NCBI GenBank assembly: GCA_005789975.1
Contig: SXWC01000072.1
Location: forward strand, 1-20,559
Origin: Planctomycetaceae bacterium
GTDB lineage: Bacteria; Planctomycetota; Planctomycetia; Pirellulales; UBA1268
Length of the DNA: 20,559 nucleotides
Direction of reading: 5' to 3'
Shown: positions 16,133-20,559 of the stretch, piece by piece
Numbering within the stretch: the first letter of the stretch is position 1
Layout of the letters: each line of letters starts with the position of its first letter
The notes under the pieces: model-generated
What the model saw: the letters and a program-made list of their open reading frames with translations, nothing else
Database searches by the model: none
What the model was told of the DNA's origin: nothing
Position numbers and translations under genes: made by a program

Positions 16133-17098
16133 ATGCCACGCCGCCTGATCACCGAACTGCCGCCACAAGCCCAGATCGACCAGCTCTTCCTCGCGACGCA
16201 CAAGCAGTTGCGGCCCAATCGCAACGGCCAGCTCTACCTCCAGGTCGAGCTTGCCGACAAGAGCGGCACGATCACCGGTCGCCTCTGGAACGCATCCGAC
16301 GACGACTACGGGGCCTTTGAGGACGGTGACTACGTCCGCGTCGAAGGACACACGCAACTCTACTCGGGCTCGCTGCAGTTGATCGTCTCGGCGATCGAAC
16401 GGGCCGATCCGCGAACGATCGACGAGTCGGAGTTTCTGGTGCTCTCCAGGAACGACGTCGTCAGGCTCGAGGCCGAGCTGACCACGATTCTCGGCACGAT
16501 CCGGGCCGTGCCGCTCAAGGCCCTGGCCGACGAGATCCTCGCCGACGGCCCGCTGATGGAGGCCTTCCGCCGCACGCCCGCCGGCGTCAAGCACCATCAT
16601 GCCTACGCCGGCGGCCTGCTCGATCACGTGGTCAACCTGCTGCGGCTCGCCGACCGCGTGGCACCCCTCTACCCCGCCCTCGACCGCGACCTGCTGCTCG
16701 TGGGCGTGCTCGTGCACGACATCGGCAAGACCGTCGAACTCGAGAGCCTGCAGGGTTTCTCCTACACCGACGCGGGCCAACTGCTCGGGCACGTGCTCCT
16801 CGGCCTCGAGATCATCGACGCCAAGATCCGGCTGATCGAAGCCCGCACCGGCGAGCGGTTCGATGCCGAGGTGGCCGTCCGCGTGAAGCACATGATCGCC
16901 AGCCACCACGGCCAGTATGAGTTCGGCTCGCCGAAGCTGCCGATGACGCTCGAGGCCGTGGCCCTCCACCACCTCGACCACCTCGACGCCAAGATGGCCG
17001 GCACGATCCAGCTCCTCCAGAACGAGGCCACGGCCGAGGACGGCTGGACGCAATACCAGCAGAGCCAGGGCCGCAAGTTCTTTCGCGGCCGCGGCTAG
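16133..17098 (+). CDS. OB-fold/HD-domain 3'-5' exoribonuclease (YhaM type)
   Basis: The product is 321 residues, close to the 314 of Bacillus YhaM. The N-terminal OB-fold (about 15-92: NRNGQLYLQVELADKSGTIT) is a nucleic-acid-binding module. The C-terminal HD phosphohydrolase domain (about 145-300) shows His165 (LLDHVVN), the His195-Asp196 pair (VHDIGKT), His220, His258-His259 and a late Asp (HHLDHLDAKM), the metal ligands of the HD superfamily. Members trim RNA (and some ssDNA) from the 3' end with Mn2+/Co2+. ATG 16133 gives the family's usual short N-terminus. A GTG at 16097 would add 12 residues. The stop codon TAG lies inside the CTAG that bounds the MITE-like element. RNase R is encoded nearby, so two 3' exonucleases are close together. 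Confidence 0.9.
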   Translation: MPRRLITELPPQAQIDQLFLATHKQLRPNRNGQLYLQVELADKSGTITGRLWNASDDDYGAFEDGDYVRVEGHTQLYSGSLQLIVSAIERADPRTIDESEFLVLSRNDVVRLEAELTTILGTIRAVPLKALADEILADGPLMEAFRRTPAGVKHHHAYAGGLLDHVVNLLRLADRVAPLYPALDRDLLLVGVLVHDIGKTVELESLQGFSYTDAGQLLGHVLLGLEIIDAKIRLIEARTGERFDAEVAVRVKHMIASHHGQYEFGSPKLPMTLEAVALHHLDHLDAKMAGTIQLLQNEATAEDGWTQYQQSQGRKFFRGRG

Positions 17099-17354
17099 CC
17101 TTCGAACTCCGCAGTTTTTGAGGGGCGCTTTCCCCGGCCGTACTGAATCCGGTCACGGAAGGGGGTGCCCATCCCCGCGAGCCTGGCTGTGGGAGCAAGC
17201 GCAGCCAGGATGGCGAAGCGCAGCGGACATGCAGTGAGCGGATGCCATGATGGCATCCGCGAACGTCCGGCGATGGGGCGTGGGCACACCCGACCTGCGA
17301 GACGGGTGACTTCTGCTTCATACACTCCGAAAAACTGCAAAAGTCGAAGCTAGC
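17094..17354. mobile_element. candidate MITE-like element with terminal inverted repeats
   Basis: The ends are imperfect inverted repeats. Left: GCTAGC (17094-17099), TTCGA (17101-17105), CT (17107-17108), GCAGTTTTT (17111-17119). Right, reversed: GCTAGC (17354-17349), TTCGA (17348-17344), CT (17343-17342), GCAGTTTTT (17338-17330). CTAG at both edges could be a 4-base target duplication, as in IS5-group elements (YTAR targets). The interior (245 bp or so) has no convincing gene but dense self-complementarity: GGGG/CCCC at 17122-17135, an 8-bp stem (17182-17189 with 17202-17209), a 10-bp stem at 17238-17260, and GTGCCCA (17165-17171) with TGGGCAC (17281-17287). Alternatives are a large structured RNA or a bidirectional terminator region. 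Repetition in the genome cannot be judged from one copy. Confidence 0.5.
17224..17269. repeat. nested perfect hairpin inside the MITE-like element
   Basis: GCGGATGCCA (17238-17247) pairs perfectly with TGGCATCCGC (17251-17260) around a TGA loop. CGGAC (17224-17228) and GTCCG (17265-17269) can close it from outside. It forms the apex of the folded element. Confidence 0.85.
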
Positions 17355-17395
17355 AGACTGTGGAAGACGTCTGCCCGAGTGAGGATGCGAGGATC

Positions 17396-17433
17396 ATCGA
17401 CCGTGGAAACCCTCGGCGTTTCCACCGGTCGAT
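17396..17433. repeat. 15-bp hairpin with one bulge between convergent genes
   Basis: ATCGACC + GTGGAAAC (17396-17410) pairs with GTTTCCAC + GGTCGAT (17418-17433), interrupted only by a bulged C at 17426, around a 7-base loop. It has no T-run on either side. It could be a bidirectional terminator, an RNA-stability element for either convergent gene, or a REP-like palindromic unit. A shorter GCAGAC/GTCTGC stem (17353-17358 with 17369-17374) lies just before it. The rest of 17375-17473 shows nothing recognisable. Confidence 0.75.
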
Positions 17434-17473
17434 CCAGTGGACAAGGGTCATGGATGACTTTGGCCACGGACAG

Positions 17474-18004
17474 CTAGAGCCCGGAAGCGCCCGTCGTCTC
17501 CTGGCGTCGCTGCTCCTTCTTGGCGGGAAACTCCACGACGACGAGCCTCTTCGACTCGGGATCGAACGCGTATTCCTGGTAGTAGGGCAGCATCGGCAGC
17601 GACAGCCCGTCGGCAGTGCCGGGCGCGATGATCTTCGCCATGAACTCCCGGTGGGTGCTCGGAGTCTCGTCGTGCAGGGCCTGGTGGAGTTTCATCTTCT
17701 GCTCCACGGCGATGCCGCCGACCGTTGCGACGCTCTGTCGGTAGGCCTGCGAGTAGGCTCCGAGGCCCCCCTCGTCGGCCTCGGACGCATTGTCGATGCG
17801 CACACCTCCTTGGGCGAGCGCGGCGGCGAGTTCGAGCACGTTTTGCGTGGTCCTGCCGACCGTCTTCCGCGTCTGGACGGCCGGGGCCGCGGCCGGCGCG
17901 GGCTGCGGGGCTGCCGGCTTCTGCCCGGCAGGGCCACCGAGCACGAGGAGCCCGATCACCACCGCCAACAGACCGACGATCACCTTCCAAGCGTGCCGTG
18001 CCAT
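17474..18004 (-). CDS. small membrane-anchored protein of unknown function
   Basis: The product is 176 residues. I do not recognise the family. The N-terminus has a positive start (MARHAWK), one hydrophobic helix (about residues 8-24) and then an Ala/Pro/Gln linker (about 25-45), the layout of a signal anchor with the rest outside the cytoplasm. The C-terminal 130 residues are mixed helical, without Cys, and include VLELAAALAQGGVRID and MLPYYQEYAFDPESKR near the end. ATG 18004 is supported by GGGGAG about 7 bases upstream on its strand. It is divergent from rnr and convergent with the exoribonuclease gene. The GC codon pattern and strong ribosome site support a real gene. Confidence 0.75.
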   Translation of the reverse strand: MARHAWKVIVGLLAVVIGLLVLGGPAGQKPAAPQPAPAAAPAVQTRKTVGRTTQNVLELAAALAQGGVRIDNASEADEGGLGAYSQAYRQSVATVGGIAVEQKMKLHQALHDETPSTHREFMAKIIAPGTADGLSLPMLPYYQEYAFDPESKRLVVVEFPAKKEQRRQETTGASGL

Positions 18005-18137
18005 GAGATTGCTCCCCGCGGTGCCCTGAGCATACCGTGGTCCCGCCGCGGTGCGGTCGGGGGCGAGGTGAGGATGCCCGGCGGTCGCGCTGGGGGCTTC
18101 CCGGCAAGGACGGCATGTCGCCCCGGCGAGCCGCCGT

Positions 18138-18167
18138 TTGGGGTGCCGCGGCGTCCGGGGGTAGAAT
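18138..18167 (+). promoter_or_regulatory. candidate rnr promoter
   Basis: TTGGGG (18138-18143), 18 bases, TAGAAT (18162-18167, five of six -10 positions). The predicted leader is about 40 bases. A CGGCG/CGCCG stem (18124-18136) directly abuts the -35. In the opposite direction only a weak -10 (TATGCT, 18034-18029) is visible for the - strand gene. Confidence 0.4.
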
Positions 18168-18215
18168 CGGTCCGGACATGCGTTGATTTACCGACCGTCG
18201 CTCGCAGGACCCCTC

Positions 18216-20321
18216 ATGCCGCGGAAACGCGATGGTCACGACCGCCCCCAAACCCCATCCCGGGCCGGTCGCGGTCAGGATGACCGCCTGATCGGCGTCT
18301 TTCGCCGGGCCACCGGTGGCTACGGCTTCGTGCGGCCGCTCGACGCCCGCCCCGGTGACCGCTCAAACGACGTCCACATCGCGGCAGCCGCCGCCCTCGA
18401 TGCCGCGTCGGGAGACACCGTCCGGGTGCGGATCTCAAAGGTCCGCGACGTGCGACGGCCCGGGCCCGCCGGCGAGATCGTCGAGATCGTCAAGCGGCGA
18501 ACGACCCGGTTTGTCGGCTCGTATTTCGAGGCGGCCGAACAGGGCTGGGTGCAGATCGACGGCACCGGCTTCGCCCGCCCCGTTTCCGTCGGCGATCCCG
18601 GCGCCAAGGGAGTCCACCCCGATGACAAGGTCGTCATCGACATGGTGCGATTTCCCACCCACCTCCGCGATGGCGAAGGCGTGATCGTCGAGGTGCTCGG
18701 CAAGGCCGGCGACGTCGGAGTCGACACGCAGACCGTGATCCACGAGTTCGGCCTGCCCGGACCGTTTCCCGAGACGGTGATCGACGACGCCCGGGTGCAG
18801 GCCGAGCGGTTCGACGAGTCGGTGCCCCACGGCCGCCGCGACCTGAGCGATCGGGTGATCGTGACGATCGACCCGGTCGATGCCCGCGACTTCGACGACG
18901 CGATCTCGCTGGAGCGGGTCGAACGGGGGCACTGGCTTCTCGGCGTTCACATCGCCGACGTCTCGTACTTCGTGCGCAACGGCTCACCCCTCGACCAGGA
19001 GGCCCGCAACCGCGGCACCAGCGTCTACCTGCCCGACCGCGTGATCCCGATGATTCCGGAGATCGTGTCCAACAATCTCGCGAGCCTTCAGCCCGGCAAG
19101 GTCCGCTATGCACGAACCTGCTGGATCGAGTTCTCGCCGGAGGGTGTTCCCGTGCACTCGGCGGTCGAATCGACCGCGATCAAGAGCCGCCGGCGATTCA
19201 CCTACGAGGAGGTCGACGTCTTTCTCGGGGATCCCGACACGCCCGCCGTGGAGATGACGCCCGAGGTTCGCGGCCTGCTCGGCCGGCTGCGGGATCTCGC
19301 CCGGATTCTCCGCGCCCGTCGGATGGCCCGCGGGGCCCTGCAACTCGAGATGCCGGAGGTGAAGATCGACCTCGATCGCGAGGGCCGCGTGTCGGGCGCC
19401 CACGTCGTCGAAAACACCGAGAGCCACCAGATCATCGAGGAGTTCATGCTGGCGGCAAACGAGGCCGTGGCCTCGGCCCTGGCCGTGGCGGGTGCCGGTT
19501 TCCTGCGGCGGATCCACCCCGCCCCGGACCCGCGGAAGCTCCGGCAACTCACCGAGTTCGTCTCGGAGCTGGGCTTCGAGGTCGATTCACTGGAAAGCCG
19601 CTTCGAACTCCAACGGCTGCTCGACATGGCCCGCGGCAAGTCGGAGGAGCATGCGGTGCACTACGCCGTGCTCAGGAGCCTCACCCGCGCGGCCTACGGC
19701 CCGCAGGAAGACGGCCACTACGCCCTCGCGAGCGACTGTTACTGCCACTTCACCTCCCCGATCCGCCGCTATCCCGATCTCACGGTGCACCGGGCGCTCG
19801 AAGCCATCGCCCACGGCCGGCGGCCTCCCGCCGACGGCCTCATGCACCTCGGCGGCGAATGCTCCGATCTCGAACGGCGGGCCGAGTCCGCGGAACGGGA
19901 ACTGGTCAAACTGAAACTGCTCAACTTCCTGAAGTCGAAGGTGGGCGAGGAGATGGACGCCGTGGTGACGGGCGTGGAGGCGTTCGGGCTCTTCGTGCAG
20001 GGGCTCGGACTGCCCGCCGAGGGGCTCGTGCCGATCGACACGCTCCCCGACGACACCTACCGCTATGACCGCGCGAGCCACACCCTCTCGGGACGCCGGC
20101 CGGGCCAGTCGTTCCGGCTGGGCGATCGAGTCCGCGTGGCCGTGGCCCGGGTCAATCTCGACCGACGCGAACTCAACTTCCGGCTGGTCGGCCGCGGCAA
20201 AGCTTCGAAGGCCGGCCTGCGTCACAAACAGCCGGACCGCGGGAAGCGGCAGGCAGCGGGCCGCGGCAGGCCCGCTCCGGCGAAGCGGGGTGGCCGCGGG
20301 ACCAAGCGCACGAGACGCTGA
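18216..20321 (+). CDS. rnr: ribonuclease R
   Basis: Processive 3'-5' exoribonuclease of the RNase II/R family, able to degrade structured RNA. The product is 701 residues with the start at ATG 18216 (AGGA at 18206-18209). A cold-shock domain ([15 protein letters not shown], about residues 22-70) is followed by a second OB-like region, the RNB catalytic domain (about 205-545), an S1 domain (about 575-665) and a Lys/Arg/Gly-rich tail. The catalytic Asp cluster [14 protein letters not shown] places Asp219, 225, 227 and 228 at the E. coli RNase R 272, 278, 280 and 281 positions. SPIRRYPDL (from 514) is the conserved RNB signature. It lacks the N-terminal winged-helix extension of the 813-residue E. 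coli enzyme. The basic tail favours RNase R over RNase II. Confidence 0.95.
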   Translation: MPRKRDGHDRPQTPSRAGRGQDDRLIGVFRRATGGYGFVRPLDARPGDRSNDVHIAAAAALDAASGDTVRVRISKVRDVRRPGPAGEIVEIVKRRTTRFVGSYFEAAEQGWVQIDGTGFARPVSVGDPGAKGVHPDDKVVIDMVRFPTHLRDGEGVIVEVLGKAGDVGVDTQTVIHEFGLPGPFPETVIDDARVQAERFDESVPHGRRDLSDRVIVTIDPVDARDFDDAISLERVERGHWLLGVHIADVSYFVRNGSPLDQEARNRGTSVYLPDRVIPMIPEIVSNNLASLQPGKVRYARTCWIEFSPEGVPVHSAVESTAIKSRRRFTYEEVDVFLGDPDTPAVEMTPEVRGLLGRLRDLARILRARRMARGALQLEMPEVKIDLDREGRVSGAHVVENTESHQIIEEFMLAANEAVASALAVAGAGFLRRIHPAPDPRKLRQLTEFVSELGFEVDSLESRFELQRLLDMARGKSEEHAVHYAVLRSLTRAAYGPQEDGHYALASDCYCHFTSPIRRYPDLTVHRALEAIAHGRRPPADGLMHLGGECSDLERRAESAERELVKLKLLNFLKSKVGEEMDAVVTGVEAFGLFVQGLGLPAEGLVPIDTLPDDTYRYDRASHTLSGRRPGQSFRLGDRVRVAVARVNLDRRELNFRLVGRGKASKAGLRHKQPDRGKRQAAGRGRPAPAKRGGRGTKRTRR

Positions 20322-20333
20322 TCAACGGATCAT

Positions 20334-20366
20334 CTGGCACCCCGACCCCGGCATTTTACAATGCCG
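20334..20366 (+). promoter_or_regulatory. candidate gcvT promoter overlapped by a small palindrome
   Basis: CTGGCA (20334-20339), 17 bases, TACAAT (20357-20362). The -10 lies within a 7-bp hairpin, CGGCATT (20349-20355) with AATGCCG (20360-20366), loop TTAC. The palindrome could be an operator or part of the rnr 3' end. No T-run follows it. Confidence 0.45.
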
Positions 20367-20386
20367 CCCATCGCCCGCCCCGAGAA

Positions 20387-20559
20387 ATGGACTCCCACAG
20401 CATGCCGTCTTCGCCGCTTTCCACGCCGCTGGTGCATTGGCACGAATCGCACGGCGGTCGCATGGTCGACTTCGCCGGCTGGCGGATGCCCGTGCAGTAT
20501 TCGTCGATCGTCGATGAGCACCTCGCCGCGAGGCGGGCGGCCGGCCTGTTCGACGTGTC
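20387..20559 (+). CDS. gcvT: glycine cleavage system T protein, aminomethyltransferase (3' end missing)
   Basis: First 57 codons of the tetrahydrofolate-dependent aminomethyltransferase that releases ammonia and forms methylene-THF from the lipoyl arm of the H protein. The N-terminal segment [17 protein letters not shown] followed by [18 protein letters not shown] is the characteristic GcvT/folate-binding start. ATG 20387 is used here. An in-frame ATG at 20402 would remove five residues and cannot be excluded, since neither has a strong ribosome site. It follows rnr by 65 bases with its own candidate promoter. The folate-binding core and C-terminus lie outside the window. Confidence 0.92.
   Translation, partial: MDSHSMPSSPLSTPLVHWHESHGGRMVDFAGWRMPVQYSSIVDEHLAARRAAGLFDV

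Noticed and set aside
17095..17340. An 81-codon - strand frame filling the MITE-like element, and the 169-codon frame at 16812-17321
   Set aside because: The second runs into the exoribonuclease gene in antisense. The first starts at TTG inside the terminal repeat with no ribosome site. Treated as incidental to the element, not as genes.

Overview
This window looks like a chromosomal stretch from a high-GC planctomycete, probably of the Pirellulales type. That placement is an inference. It rests on the GC-rich codon use, the ribosome-factor operon without rimP, the archaeal/eukaryotic-type prolyl-tRNA synthetase, a DUF1573 envelope protein beside a planctomycete-style multihaem cytochrome, and the many A/P/K-rich tails. 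No rRNA, tRNA, CRISPR array or complete insertion sequence was seen.

Bases 1-4707 hold a fatty-acid synthesis block on the + strand: the 3' part of fabG, acpP with its own candidate promoter, a fully catalytic fabF, a secreted protein resembling a poreless secretin, and a second ketosynthase-fold protein that has lost the active-site Cys (Glu instead) and one His (Asn instead). The last is a chain-length-factor-like (KS-beta) candidate. Bases 4737-11478 hold a transcription/translation block: a candidate promoter, a strong two-part stem-loop in the leader, then nusA, infB, rbfA, a degenerate HhH-GPD (endonuclease III-fold) protein and a yebC-family gene. infB/rbfA and rbfA/HhH each overlap by 4 bases (GTGA, ATGA), which suggests translational coupling.

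Bases 11617-14384 encode two exported proteins: a DUF1573 Ig-like protein and a UshA-like metallophosphatase-fold protein fused to a four-haem cytochrome c554-type domain. proS lies on the - strand (14506-16011), convergent with the cytochrome and divergent from an OB-fold + HD-domain 3'-5' exoribonuclease of the YhaM type. A 375-bp convergent gap (17099-17473) follows. It contains an approximately 250-bp element with imperfect terminal inverted repeats flanked by CTAG, dense internal hairpins, and a separate 15-bp hairpin next to it. A small unrecognised membrane-anchored protein (- strand), the RNase R gene rnr and the first 57 codons of gcvT close the window.

Most genes are housekeeping. 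The items most worth a second look are the MITE-like element at 17094-17354, the active-site-less ketosynthase beside fabF, the HhH-GPD protein coupled to rbfA, and the stem-loop in the nusA leader.
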